Of a stretch of DNA of 64,000 nucleotides, positions 1-10,450 are shown piece by piece; the first letter of the stretch is position 1, and every line of letters starts with the position of its first letter. The notes below the pieces were generated by a model. That model was given only the letters and a program-made list of their open reading frames with translations. It was not told the origin of the DNA and did not search any database. Both the position numbers and the translations under genes were made by a program. This DNA is from Trachythela sp. YZ-2020 (Eukaryota; Cnidaria; Anthozoa; Malacalcyonacea; Clavulariidae), in assembly GCA_016169945.1 (NCBI GenBank), contig JADLSH010000147.1:310001-374000 (forward strand), read 5' to 3'.

Positions 1-544
1 ATTTTTTTCTTGTTTGAATATAAGGGTTCCTATTTCAAATTCTATGCCTTTGCTTGATAGTATGTAACTTACTGTGTTCGGCTATAATCAATAAGCATGT
101 AACTTACCATGTGTTGGCTAAACCTTTCCCTCCAGCAAGCCCCCTTCGAATAAATCTCAAAGTTGTCTGAAATAAACAACCAGAAGCGCCCCACAGGAGG
201 GGTCCTGGGGGAAAGGTGTCCATATAGCCTTTCCAATTTTCAGCATTTCAATTTTGTTGGCGAGTTTAGGCGCTTTAGTGCGAGTTTGAGCGATTTAAGA
301 GAATCTTTGCTAATTTTTAGCCGCGATTTTAAGGCGTATTAATGCGAGTTAAGGTCCCAGAGCAGGCCTGTGCATAAGAGTAAGACCAATCGTTATTTAA
401 TTAATTCGGTTTTATAATGCATTTGACACTCGCTACGAAGACTAGAGATTGCTTGATATTGCGACCAAAACGCTGACCAAAACGCAGCTTGCTGCCACAA
501 CCACCTAGATATTTGAAATCCAGCGTTTACAACCCTTAGTGTAT
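1..544. other. Left edge, no gene recognised
   Basis: AT-rich DNA with no supportable coding region. The stretch around 120-235 (C/G-rich, ending in a run of G near 208-215) has the look of a repeat fragment, but I cannot name it. The short open frame on the minus strand at 393-578 has no recognisable domain. Confidence 0.5.
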
Positions 545-775
545 GAGGGGTGATTACCGCCAAAATTAGGCAATGCAATTATGCAATTGTTTTGCACTTA
601 TGCAATTGCATCTTCAATGAATTTTGCTATTTTGTAGTTATGAATGCTGTTTTGCAATTCTGTTTGCTATTTTGTACCTCTATTTGACAATCCGACATTT
701 TCTTTTCGCGTTGTGTTTTGAAATGCCATTGCCGGTATGCGATGTGCCATTCGCCAGGGGGCCGAGTTTGAAATA
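545..775 (-). repeat. Long inverted repeat, left arm
   Basis: Read on the minus strand, this segment matches 3735-3875 almost base for base and then continues into sequence matching 4193-4255 (the start of the GPCR array unit, ending in CACCCCTCATA). The two arms therefore form a long inverted pair about 3 kb apart. They bracket the integrase-like fragment at 2907-3535 and may be terminal repeats of that element or two copies of a MITE. The minus-strand open frame at 680-961 overlaps this arm and shows no domain. Confidence 0.75.
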
Positions 776-2290
776 CTTGAATCTATAGATCGTCGGAAAT
801 GTCTTCTCTACCTCTTTCGTTATAGGCCCTTTCATTAATATATATAAGATTTCAAACACTCTAGTTTCGAATTCAAATATTTCGCTGCAATTTTCTTTAA
901 ATGCAGTTATTTCAATAAAAACGCCCCCCAAAACGTAACCTTCAACATCATAAAGACCCAATTAGAAACTGCATTAATAACAACAGAGTTGACTACGTTG
1001 GAAATAGAACGCACAATGCGGCAGAGTAAAAGTTAGGAGGTTTTGCGCAGTCGTGTATGGCTATGTCATCTTATACGTTTGAGTATATTGTTTTAAGAGG
1101 AAAATATATCTCTGGGTTTTGCAATGTTGATTTCTTTTATTGACAATTTTTGTATCGTTTATTATACGTTTTTAGACAGGATGTTTCGGACCAACTCGGA
1201 CCGAATTAAGTAGTGTAATTTTACAATTTGGGACCGACTTTTTTGAAAAATTCACCCCCTACGCCCAGCCCTTTCAATCCGCGCCAGTAAACAGCCAACT
1301 CGCTGTTTAGTCCCTACAGTAAAGGCAGTTCTTCTCTGGGTTTAAGCAGGGGAACGGGGTGTAGGCCTGTTAGAAACAACAGGAGGAAGCGACAACAACA
1401 CGCAAGTACTAGCTCTCACCAGACTCGAGAAGAAACCTGGACGCACGAAGTATTCTGCCTGGCTAGCTCATCGCAACAGGTTGCACCGAACCGGGAGGTA
1501 AAAGAGGTTCTTCAGCGAGCTGGTTTGGGGCGAATGAAGGTTATTTTTAATGCGAAGGGGTATCCCAAATAATTTAAAGAAACCTTAGAACAGGCGTTTC
1601 CGAAACTTATGTGTGGCGGGGGCTTCAAATTACTACGACGTGGTATGTCCGGCGGAAACCAACTTGCTTTGATCCAGCCGCCACCAATAGGATATTCGGT
1701 TCAGTTTTTAAGGACCTCCTATGGAATTGGTCAAGCCATACCTTATGTGCGGCCAATTCAATCTGATCTGGACACTCAAGCAATTAAAACCGAAATGCAT
1801 AATGAGGTAAAATATTCTATTATCCCCCAGCAATGCATTTATCAATGAAAACTCTGTGGGGGGAAAGGCTGGGGATTTGATCATGCCCCTCCTGGGCATG
1901 CCTTCTTTTGAACATGCAAGTTGACTAAACTACGTTTTCTAATTTGCATAATTCGATATAGTCGATATCATCGATATTTTTTTTTCGATATCGATATATC
2001 GATTTTTTTAATATCGCATCAGCCTATAGTGCATCCCCAAGACCCCAAACCTTACCCAGTCAAATGCCCCACGGGGTGGGAACAGTTTTGCGTCAAATTC
2101 CAGCCTGTGCGGAATTAAACTCCGGGGTTAGCCCGGGGGGTATGATCGCAGTTGGAATTGACTCATACATTACCCTTGCCCTGGTGTTGTTTCTCCAGCT
2201 TTTCTGGGAGGCCTTTTATCCAGAAAACCGCACTGTCCACTACCCAAACTTGGCCACAAAGGATTTAGATATTTTATTAACCGCACCTTA
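776..2290. other. Gene-free stretch with short repeats
   Basis: I see no supportable gene. At about 1950-2010 there is a run of overlapping CGATAT/ATCGAT motifs forming a small self-complementary AT-rich patch. The short frames at 1609-1848, 1921-2118 and 2064-2294 on the plus strand and 1708-1899 on the minus strand have no domain, no codon signal and no homologue that I recognise. Confidence 0.5.
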
Positions 2291-2294
2291 TTAA

Positions 2295-2906
2295 TTTGTG
2301 GTTGCCATCGACGTAATGTAATGTAAAACTTCATTTCACGAGGGTAAACACTTTACAGCCATGGCCGATGAACTAGTGGCCCTCGATATTACTCTAAACT
2401 ATATTATAGTACAAATACATGAGTATAAAACTAGACTAGTGTATTTAAAATCTACAACTATTGTTATTTCCAATTATGTAATGCTAAAATGATCCACATC
2501 TATATACTGGCTATTCAAATATTTAAAATATTCTTTTTTTAAATCTCTTAGACTAGGACTTTTTCTTAAATCTACTGGCAAAGTGTTCCATAACTTACTT
2601 GCGGTTGTTAAAAATGTTTTCCCCCCTTCCGTTTCTCTTACATAGCGAGGACAACGTAAATTTATATTAGAAAATCTGGTAGCCCTAGATGAAACGTCAC
2701 TAGTTTTAACTATTTTGTTAGTGAGATAATTAGGGGCGAATCCCTGTAAACATTTGTATATAATAGAACAGTTGTTTACTTTTACTTCATCATAAAATGG
2801 AATCCAATTTAAAGTTTCAAAAGTTTGATAGTTCCTCTTTTCTTAATCCTACATTTAAAACTTAAAACTACTCTTGCGGCCCTCTTTTGCAGTCTAAAAA
2901 CCCTAT
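2295..2906 (-). mobile_element. LINE 3' fragment (CR1/L2-like), minus strand
   Basis: The reverse complement encodes the C-terminal tail of a non-LTR reverse transcriptase ORF2. It begins with the signature LNRVFRLQKRAARVVL near 2900-2850 and ends with a tail of the form LWNTLPVDLRKSPSLRDLKK then a stop near 2480. At least one frameshift separates the two parts. The 5' end is abruptly lost at about 2906, where the integrase fragment begins, as expected of a 5'-truncated LINE copy that landed in or beside the older transposon. Family-level assignment is by motif only. Confidence 0.75.
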
Positions 2907-3535
2907 TCAAGTTTTCATGGGATGTCTTTGTCCAGACGACACTTCGATGTGCCACAAAGCTAAAGGAGAAGGAACTGAATACACTCTTCGGTGTATAACA
3001 TTCATTTCTAACGCATGCAGAAGGGTCCCTTGAGGATCTACACGTCGCATTGATTCCCGAATTCGTTTTCGCTGGATTCGGGCACCTCGACTTCGCAGGT
3101 AGCCCGACATTCGTTTGTGCCCAGTGTTGGATAAAGTCGCCAAGATCTCAAGAATGGTTGCATCTAATTGTTCGTCCGTAACGTCTGTGTAGGTTGCTCT
3201 GATTGATAAACTGTACGCATACTAACGCCGAGTAACTCCGATATTTGAACGGTTGTAAAACGCCGGCTTTCAATAAGAAAATTCAACTGTTCAAACGAAA
3301 TGTTAAATTTTGGTCTTCCTGGAGATCCGCTAAAAATTCTCTCAGTCGTACCGTTATTGGCCTCTTCGGAGGAGTACGATAAGCATGCCAGTGCTTCTGA
3401 AAGGAGGTCGACCAAAGCTCGCTCGATGAACTGATACCGTATCACCACGCTCAACAACCATTCCAATTTTTGTTGCAAATTTTCCAGGTTGCCGTTCTCA
3501 GAAACACGTAGCTCCATCTCGCGCATGATACTCAT
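2907..3535 (-). pseudogene. Integrase-core (rve-like) transposase fragment, N-terminal part
   Basis: The first 123 codons (3535 down to about 3205) contain a helix-turn-helix region with the pattern GRPKFNISFEQLNFLI followed by ISELLGVSMRTV. After a frameshift near 3205 the reading continues as YTDVTDEQLDATILEI, then GHKRMSGYLRSRG, then RIRESMRRVDPQG and YSVPSPLALWHIE. This order (HTH, linker, start of the DDE core at LWHI) matches a widespread family of animal integrase-core domain proteins that derive from DNA transposons. The catalytic DDE core itself is missing; the frame ends at 2907 where LINE sequence takes over. It is therefore a dead fragment. Whether it belonged to a Ginger-like or another integrase-type transposon cannot be told from this piece. 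Confidence 0.7.
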
Positions 3536-3734
3536 AATACAGTGCCTATAATACGGTCTCTTACTTCTCTTCTAAACTCTTCATCGCCACTTGCTTCATA
3601 TCCGTCCGCCATTTTCAATTCATTGTTTGTTTCGTTCCAGGTCACCCGCAGTCGTTAACAAAATTCGTCTACTACGAGTCATGCCGAATGTCGTTTCTGC
3701 CGAATGTTGATTTTGGCGAAAGTTGATTTTGGCG

Positions 3735-3875
3735 AAAGGCATATCGCATAATGGCATTTCAAAACATAACGCCAAGAGAAAATGTCGGATTGTCAAATAG
3801 AAGTACAAAATAGCAAACAGAATTGCAAAACAGCATTCATAACTACAAAATAGCAAAAGATACAATTGCATAACG
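3735..3875 (+). repeat. Long inverted repeat, right arm
   Basis: Inverted counterpart of 545-775, with few mismatches. The match breaks at about 3876, jumps over roughly 315 bases, and resumes at 4193-4255. An insertion of about 315 bp therefore separates the two halves of this arm. Confidence 0.75.
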
Positions 3876-3925
3876 ATAGCTTACTAACTTATCTGCCGAA
3901 GTCAGTTTTGAAGAATTGTATCGTA

Positions 3926-3977
3926 GACTTTAATTCAGCGTCGGCCACGGACATATAGAAATTGAGGGTTGCTTCTT
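3926..3977. repeat. Dispersed repeat shared with 51700-51751
   Basis: About 50 bases beginning TAGACTTTAATTCAGCG recur at 51700-51751 with only a small indel. At the second site the repeat abuts a hammerhead-bearing palindrome, so this may be a fragment of the same Penelope-type or retrozyme-like family. Confidence 0.7.
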
Positions 3978-4088
3978 GAAGAATTTTAGTTGTTTGACTT
4001 AGCCAGGCTTCCAAAGTGTAATACAACTCCTAAATACGTGTGTATGTCGATTTTCCAATTATGGATGTGCTCTCAGATCTCAGTCAGA

Positions 4089-4178
4089 TTTTTGCCTAAC
4101 TCAATCATGTGATATGGGGAATTTTACTTCTAATTTTCTATGCTTACTTAAATTGCTACGAAATGAGTTAGGCAAAAA
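4089..4178. repeat. Small foldback at the left end of the array
   Basis: TTTTTGCCTAACTCA at 4089-4103 is the exact reverse complement of 4164-4178. The left breakpoint of the tandem array (4175/4176) falls inside the right arm. Confidence 0.8.
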
Positions 4179-4712
4179 AGTTAGTATGGTGTCGATAAGT
4201 GCAAACACAATTGCATCGTTGCATTGCCTAATTTTTGCGGTAATCACCCCTCATAGTAGTGCTGTCAACACATGCTCGTATTTCGCGAAAAACATCTTTT
4301 AGCCAAATTTTATAAGTAAATATCTCGAAGAGTTTTCATTTCATCAAAATTTAGTTTTCACCATATGAGAGATCTCGGAATGAAGCATTCATGCAAAATT
4401 ACAAAAATGTTCGACCCTCTCAACGTGTCTCGTAACCTTAATAGTTATCGTTATGTGTTTGGGACTGCACAAGACTTAATAACTGCACAATTTGAGAATT
4501 GAGAATTCTTTATGAAATAATATTTACCAAGCTTATTTAAGACGTTTGAAATGCATGTCTAATAGTAGAACGCCATAAATTTAATTATATTTCACTTGGC
4601 ATGTCAACTAGTACAGTTTATCGTCAAACTTTATTAAACTCTCTATTTAATATTAATATACCTCTGTTTAATATATTATTATAAGATATAAATTATTAAG
4701 ATATATTAAAAT

Positions 4713-5660
4713 ATGGCTGAAGGCTACGGCCAGCGCAGAAACATCTCTTTAAATGTTACACTCTCTTATGCATACTGTGAAATATTTTTGGGAAGCATTG
4801 TGCCATGGAACTTGACAGTTTACTTATCTATCAACATTATTGGAATCATAAACAATATCCTGCTCTTGTTTGCTATCTATAAAGATCCTTTAAAATGTTT
4901 TCGTAATCCAACTACGTACTTCATCTCAAACCTAGCCGTTGCTGATTTACTGAACATACTATATTTCGCTGAAGAAGTGCTGGTATCGCAGACTGAATAT
5001 AAGAGTACTATATGCTTGCCTGGGGCTTGGAGTAATATAAATTTAGCGTTTGGAAATTTTGTCTATCTTTTAACTTTTCCTTCCGTGGTTGTCCTTGCTT
5101 TGGAAAGATATGTGTCCATAGCTTATCCTTTATGGCATCAAGTCAAGGTCACATCTTGTCTGTGTTATACCTGGATTGCTGTAGTGTGGTTAGTCAGTTT
5201 TCTTTTTACTGGTGTATTAGTGGCTTTCCATCGCAATCCGCTTGTCGTTATTTGCTTATTTAGTGGATTTCCATGTATCTTCTACATAATGACAGTCCTA
5301 ATCTATTTCCTGGCTTATATTTCAATCCGTAAGCAAAAGTTATCGCTCCTAATTGCTGATAATTCAAAATCAGAAACTGAAAAACTTATGTTAAAGCTTC
5401 GTCTAAAAAATCAAAACCGTTTTCTAACCACAGTACTTATAGTGAACCTCGTTTTAATGTTTGGGATAATTCCTTCAGTTGTTGGTGTGATTTGGAAGTA
5501 TATACTGAACAGAGGTATGGTTTCTGCAAGTGCCAATGTGTTGTTTTATATCATCGATATTTTGTTTCTTATAAACATGGCAATCAATCCTTTTCTGTAC
5601 ATTTGGAGGTTGCCAAAGTATAGGAAAACATTTCTTAAATTGTATTGTAATAAGATATAG
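4713..5660 (+). CDS. Rhodopsin-class GPCR A, copy 1, intronless, 315 aa
   Basis: Seven-transmembrane receptor of class A. The N-terminus carries two N-glycosylation sequons (N10, N14). TM1 spans about 31-56 with the Asn pair at 47-48. TM2 holds LAVADLL with the conserved Asp at 78. Cys101 sits at the top of TM3. TM3 ends in ERY (131-133) in place of DRY. Cys181 or Cys188 could form the usual disulfide with Cys101. Intracellular loop 3 is basic (about 205-235). TM6 has GIIPSVVG and lacks the CWxP tryptophan. TM7 ends with NPFLY (292-296) and a short tail. The start is the first in-frame ATG after an AT-rich leader with TATA-like sequence (4670-4700). The single open frame without introns fits the lineage-expanded anthozoan receptors. 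The ligand is unknown; a peptide or amine ligand is possible but nothing here decides it. Residue I214 differs from Phe in the other copies. Confidence 0.9.
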   Translation: MAEGYGQRRNISLNVTLSYAYCEIFLGSIVPWNLTVYLSINIIGIINNILLLFAIYKDPLKCFRNPTTYFISNLAVADLLNILYFAEEVLVSQTEYKSTICLPGAWSNINLAFGNFVYLLTFPSVVVLALERYVSIAYPLWHQVKVTSCLCYTWIAVVWLVSFLFTGVLVAFHRNPLVVICLFSGFPCIFYIMTVLIYFLAYISIRKQKLSLLIADNSKSETEKLMLKLRLKNQNRFLTTVLIVNLVLMFGIIPSVVGVIWKYILNRGMVSASANVLFYIIDILFLINMAINPFLYIWRLPKYRKTFLKLYCNKI

Positions 5661-6231
5661 ATATTTTCTCGAATACATCATCCAATATATAAATATATTG
5701 CTCTCCTAGCTAACAACAAATCCCATTGTCTGGGTACCACCATCATCTGGTGTGGTCCAATTACATTGACGACTAAACATTTTGACACTCCAGTCTAGTG
5801 TCTTCATTGGGGATGATCTAAAGCTCTTAACGTACTAGAGGGACGACGTCATCGGCCAACAAGGTGGAGACTGGAGATACTCTTGTGGGATATAAAGCTA
5901 CCATCCTTCCAATTCAAAACGTCATTATTCATATTTATATGCCATGGCTGATATTATACTGGATTGCTGAGAGCTAATAAATAAGAAATTGAAGAAAAAA
6001 GAAACTGCTTCGTGATGTGTACTACACTCAATTTTTAATTAAATACGAACTGCGAGTCTCATATAATTTAATCATATAAAAACACCTGCGGGTGTGTGTA
6101 ACCTCGACTTTATTAAATCTGAACGTACCGTATTACTTTAAACTTTAATAATGAAAAAATGAACTCTAGCAATAAAGACGCGATCAAATTTGTTCGAATT
6201 TCTATATCGAAGTAAAACCCTGGAGCTTCGT
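5661..6231. other. Conserved spacer between GPCR A and relic B (all units)
   Basis: Non-coding in all four units yet almost unchanged between them (equivalents start near 11399, 17085 and 23500). It includes candidate polyadenylation signals (AATAAA at about 5968) that could end the receptor transcript. I see no RNA gene or open frame. Confidence 0.5.
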
Positions 6232-7041
6232 TTAGTACATTTTGGTAACCACAATCGCAATCTCAGCAAATGGTTTGTTAATACTAGGCTATGTTTAAAG
6301 ATCCACTAAAATTCATCCATAATGCAACATACTATTTCATACTTCATTTAGCTTTGTCAGATCTTTTAAATTCCTTGCTGTTTATGGAAAAATCACTCCT
6401 CTGGCTTACAAAATTTGAAAATGTTGATGGCTTACCCAAAATATTAAAGACTATTTTGTATTTAAGGTGCTGTTCTTTGTCAATTTTCCTTCGATATTCA
6501 GTCTCGATTTAGAACGATGTCTCGGAATTGTCTTCTCTCTTTGGCATAAAGTGAAGATGACTCGGGATACGTTACGTTTGCTTGTTTTATTTTAAACAAG
6601 AACAAGTGTATATATAACCTCCTATAGCTAAGTTACTGTACGGGACATTTCACGTGCCAACTTTAGTATGTTTCTCAATAGCTACTCTCACTGTACGCAG
6701 ATATCGTTTAGCACTCGAAGGAGTCAGAGCTATTAGTTCCGAAGCTACTCGAAGATCAAGCCAGATTCGTTTACGAAATGAAAATCAGTTTCTGCGTACA
6801 ATATTTATCATTATTCCCGGTCTTTTGCTTGGTTTCATTCCATCTATGGTCTCTTTATATTACATTATGGTTGACGTGGTTACCATAGAAATCAATGGTG
6901 TCATTATGTATATATTCAATATTTCTGTTATGATGTTACTGTTATATTAAACTTCGCTGTAAATACGTTCATCTATCTGTGGCGGTTGCCCAAGTATACA
7001 AGCTTATTAATAAGAACTTTCGAGATATTTTACTGTGATTA
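6232..7041 (+). pseudogene. Dead GPCR B, copy 1
   Basis: Degraded class A receptor with the same signatures as GPCR A. TM2 reads FKDPLKFIHNATYYF then LALSDLL. After a frameshift near 6470 the TM3 end reads LERCLGIVFSLWHKVKMT (ERC replacing ERY), then a stop near TM4. From 6654 a third piece covers intracellular loop 3 and TM6 (RLRNEN then GLLLGFIPSMV). A final frameshift near 6945 leads to the TM7 end, FAVNTFIYLWRLPKY. The frameshifts and the stop are shared by all four units, so the gene died before the array formed. No initiator ATG is left for TM1. Confidence 0.85.
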
Positions 7042-7994
7042 AAACGGTGTAATAAGTCCTGTCTCTGTCGTCCTGCACGACAGGCGCTTGCGTGTTGAGC
7101 AGGAGTTCACGTATAGGTGGGTTTCACCAACTGCGGGGCAGCGCAACGCAATTAAGGAAAGGCAGTTATCAGAGCGACTAAATTGTTCAATACTCACTAG
7201 ATGCATTGATCTTGTCAAATACATTAAATGGAAATATATAGTATCATTTATTCGCCACCATCATGGTCAATACCACCAATATCTGAAACCCACCAATAAT
7301 TATGAAAAGACAAGACTTGAACCTATATTTGCAAGAGCAATATTATATTAAACGGCGATAATTTATGACCATTTAAAGATGGCCGAAGTTTTGAGATTAT
7401 GAGAGTTTCTCTAAGAACCAATTGAGATTCAAAGGAGCAAGAAGTAACTATTTCAAAATCATCATGTGATCATAGGGTGACCAGTTTCAGAATGATGATC
7501 AAAAATCCACTGTATCTCTTATAATATTCTTATCCCCCCCCCGACCTCTCCTTCCTTAATACTTTATTGTAATCATATATTTGGTATATACTCAAGTATT
7601 CTGATGCATTGGTTAATTGTCTTGTACGTTAAGTTTAAATAATCTGTAAGAACTGTGTAGTAATTTAGTCTCTAAAGATTTTGTAGTTACGACGAAGCGT
7701 TAGACATGCAAATAACATTTTTCTTTTAAAATGCCGTTGTTTAGAGTTTTATGCTGGGCATTAATTTTCATAACAAGAATTCGTTTTCCGCCTGGGAAAT
7801 CACTCGCTGGTACATTAGCCATGTTGTGCTTATTTTCAAAGAATGATATATATCCTTTTATTTGATCCTTTGAATTTGCTTTTGTTCTGCTACAGCTTAC
7901 GCTTGCACTCTTACGCTTAAGTTGAATATTGCGCCTATGTCGAATCCATACTTCGTATGCTTTAAGGTTAGATTTTTTAAATCGAGAGATTTCT
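7042..7994. other. Spacer between relic B and LINE relic, with poly-C run
   Basis: The open frame at 7088-7351 (87 aa) is conserved in units 1, 2 and 4 but frameshifted in unit 3 and has no domain, so I do not call it a gene. A poly-C tract (9 C in this unit) lies near 7534-7542. The segment around 7751-7815 (GGGCATTAATTTTCATA then GTTTTCCGCCTGG) recurs as a dispersed repeat near 36313-36375. Confidence 0.5.
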
Positions 7995-9110
7995 TAAACT
8001 GAAATCTCTCGATCTTTCACCTCAAATAACTAATTGGATTATTGATTTTCTAATTAATCGAAAGCAACGGGTAAAATTAAACAATGATTGTTTTTCCGAC
8101 TGGGGTGACGTTCGTTCTGGGATGCCACAAGGAACGAAGCCCGGCCCGTGGCTGTACATTTTAATGATCGACGACCGAACAACATCAACAACATCCTGCG
8201 AAAGTCCGTGGAAATATGTCGATGACACCACCCTGTCTGAAACTGTTTCTAAAAAAGATCAAAGTCGTATCCAGCAGTCAGTTTATGCAGTTCAAGCGTG
8301 GGCAATTTCGAATTTGCCTGAATTAAATGAGGAAAATTGCAAAGAGTTAAGAATTGACTTAAAAATTATTTTCACGAAAATCAACTGAAAATAGTTCCCT
8401 CCATCCTATTTTTATTAACCATAATGAAATTGAGGTTGTTAGTTATGCAAAAACCCTTGGCCTTATCGTCAGCAATGATCTCAAGTGGAAAATGCATGTC
8501 GATAGCATTATTTCGAAAGCTTGCAAACGTTGATAACACAATTAAAAAGAGCACAGGTGCCTGCTCAAGATCTTATTTTAATATATTGCGCCTGCATTCG
8601 TTCGATGCTGGAACATGCATCACCTGTTTTCCACAATTCGTTACCCCAGTACCTTAGCTCAGATATTGAAAGGATCCAAAGACGGTGTCTAAGAAGGATA
8701 TTTCCTGGTAGTTCGTATGAAGAGGCGCTTAAGATTGACCAATTTAGAAACCTTATATGATAGAAGAGAAGCTGCATGTAAAAAGCTTTTTCTTCGATCA
8801 AGCATACTCAGATACCGATCACAAACTTCATCGACTGACCCCTAAAGAGAACACGTGCTCATATTCTTTAAGGAAGAGCCATAAATTTCAAGTCTCCAAG
8901 ACTCGAACAGAACGTTTTAAAAACTCATTCATTCAGATTAATTCTACAGCATATCAAGTTGATTGCGCTATAGTCTCCGTTTTTATTGTAAATATAGCTA
9001 GTGGTTTTTTGAATTCATTAACTTTAATTAATTTGTAAATATTCGTAAGTAATTCAGTTATATCAACTGCAATTTACGATTTGATTAAACCTGTTCTATC
9101 TATCTATCTA
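7995..9110 (+). mobile_element. 5'-truncated LINE relic, unit 1
   Basis: C-terminal half of a non-LTR reverse transcriptase. It opens with WIIDFLINRKQRVKLNN, then the motif GMPQGTKPGPWLYILM and the catalytic box YVDDTT. Next come LGLIVSNDLKWKMHVDSI, LKRAQVPAQDLILIYCACIR and an RRREAACKK-type tail, broken by several frameshifts. The 3' UTR ends in a (CTAT)n microsatellite at about 9096-9110, the usual tail of CR1-like LINEs. Motifs match the clade of the minus-strand element at 30235-35188 but not the same family. This copy shares a disrupting change (after ELRID, near 8360) with units 3 and 4. Confidence 0.85.
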
Positions 9111-9448
9111 AGTTACACTAGGCAATTTTTTATGCACCTTGAAACGCAATTTCTGACACCGAGCGATGTTATGTCAAATTTTAAAGTTTTAACACGCGAA
9201 AAATGAAAATATCTTGATAAGCCAAGATATGAATTATTAAAAACCAAGACGTAAATTTAAATGGTAGATATATTTCGAACGTATTACAGAATCATAACCA
9301 GACCAACTGATTTACAAATAAGTATAAACGCTCTAAATGAGTATTATGAACGTTTTAAATTGTCTGCTGGCTCTGGTTTTTATTAGGTATTTAGAGTTAA
9401 CTACTCTTTAACTGCAAAACAGGTAGTTAACATAGGTAAGACGCGAAT
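9111..9448. other. AT-rich spacer, unit 1
   Basis: No gene. Sequence is nearly identical in units 1-3 and is mostly deleted in unit 4. Confidence 0.5.
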
Positions 9449-9492
9449 AATGTTCCACCCCATGTTCCCAGGGGAACATTGGGTGGAACATT
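9449..9492. repeat. 44-bp near-perfect palindrome, unit 1
   Basis: AATGTTCCACCC and ATGTTCCC are followed by their reverse complements, giving a 44-base cruciform-capable sequence. The same palindrome occurs at 15130-15173 and near 21543-21586, and is lost in unit 4 by a deletion. Confidence 0.85.
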
Positions 9493-9599
9493 GTCAAAAG
9501 GAACGCAGGCTCGCTAACTGATGACGTAAGGCGTGATATCGCGATTAATTTCATGCTCACGTCGCACAAACTGAGCTTTCTGATTGGACAATTTGAAGT

Positions 9600-9891
9600 T
9601 GAAGTATAATATTTCCGTATATATCAAAAAAATGGGTAGATATTCCGGTATAGATACAGTTGAGTACACTACAATCCATGTACAACATAGCCGAGAATTG
9701 ACCTTCGCTTGATGCCATAAAGGATGAGCTACAGTATAGACACTGTCACATATCTCTATAAGGCAAGGGTAGTCACTGAACGGAACGTTAACAAATAAAC
9801 GAAACTCCAAATTACTGAAAGAATTTTTCCCCAAGCGTCTGGCAAACATAAAGTACTCTTATATTTAGTCTGTGATACCTAATCAAACATC
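9600..9891 (-). pseudogene. Inverted dead GPCR C, 3' part, unit 1
   Basis: On the minus strand the sequence reads CLPDAWGK, then a TM3 region in which the Glu codon of ERY is a TAG stop, then AHPLWHQAKVNSRLC in another frame. It is closer to receptor D (28657-29610; QTKYKSTFCLPDAWGR) than to receptor A. The upstream half (TM1-TM2) is absent because the array junction at 9891/9892 cuts it; that half survives only beyond unit 4. Confidence 0.8.
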
Positions 9892-10450
9892 AAAAGTTAG
9901 TAAGTTGTCCATAAGTGCAAACACAATTGCATCGTTGCATTGCCTAATTTTGACGGTAATCACCCCTCATAGTTGTGCTGTCAACACATGCTCGTATTTC
10001 GCGAAAAACATCTTTTAGCCAAATTTTATAAGTAAATATCTCGAAGAGTTTTCATTTCATCAAAATTTAGTTTTCACCATATAAGAGATCTCGGAATGAA
10101 GCGTTCATGCAAAATTACAAAAATGTTCGACCCTCTCAACGTGTCTCGTAACCTTAATAGTTATCGTTATGTGTTTGGGACTGCACAAGACTTAATAACT
10201 GCACAATTTGAGAATTGAGAATTCTTTATGAAATAATATTTACCAAGCTTATTTAAGACGTTTGAAATGCATGTCTAAGTTTGTGTTAGTGAGTGTTCAA
10301 TAAAAAATATAGTAGTAGAATGACATAAATTTAATTATAGTTCACTTAGCATGTCAAGCACAGTTTATCGTCAGACTTTATTAAACTCTCTATTTAATAT
10401 TAATATACCTCTGTTTAATATATTATTATAAGATATAAAATTATTAAAAT

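Larger units (their letters stand above)
4176..9891. repeat. Tandem array unit 1 (5716 bp)
   Basis: First of four near-identical units. The left boundary is where similarity to units 2-4 begins (AAAAGTTAGTA); the right boundary is the junction AAACATC|AAAAGTTAG. Contents in order: GPCR A (plus), conserved spacer, dead GPCR B (plus), spacer with a poly-C run, truncated LINE (plus), a 44-bp palindrome, and the 3' part of dead GPCR C (minus). Unit 1 lacks about 33 bases upstream of GPCR A that units 2-4 share. Confidence 0.9.

Noticed and set aside
1945..2012. Regulatory CGATAT cluster
   Set aside because: Simple AT-rich self-complementary repeat; nothing ties it to a gene.
7088..7351. 87-codon frame present in units 1, 2 and 4
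   Set aside because: Kept only because the units are near-identical; frameshifted in unit 3 and lacking any domain.
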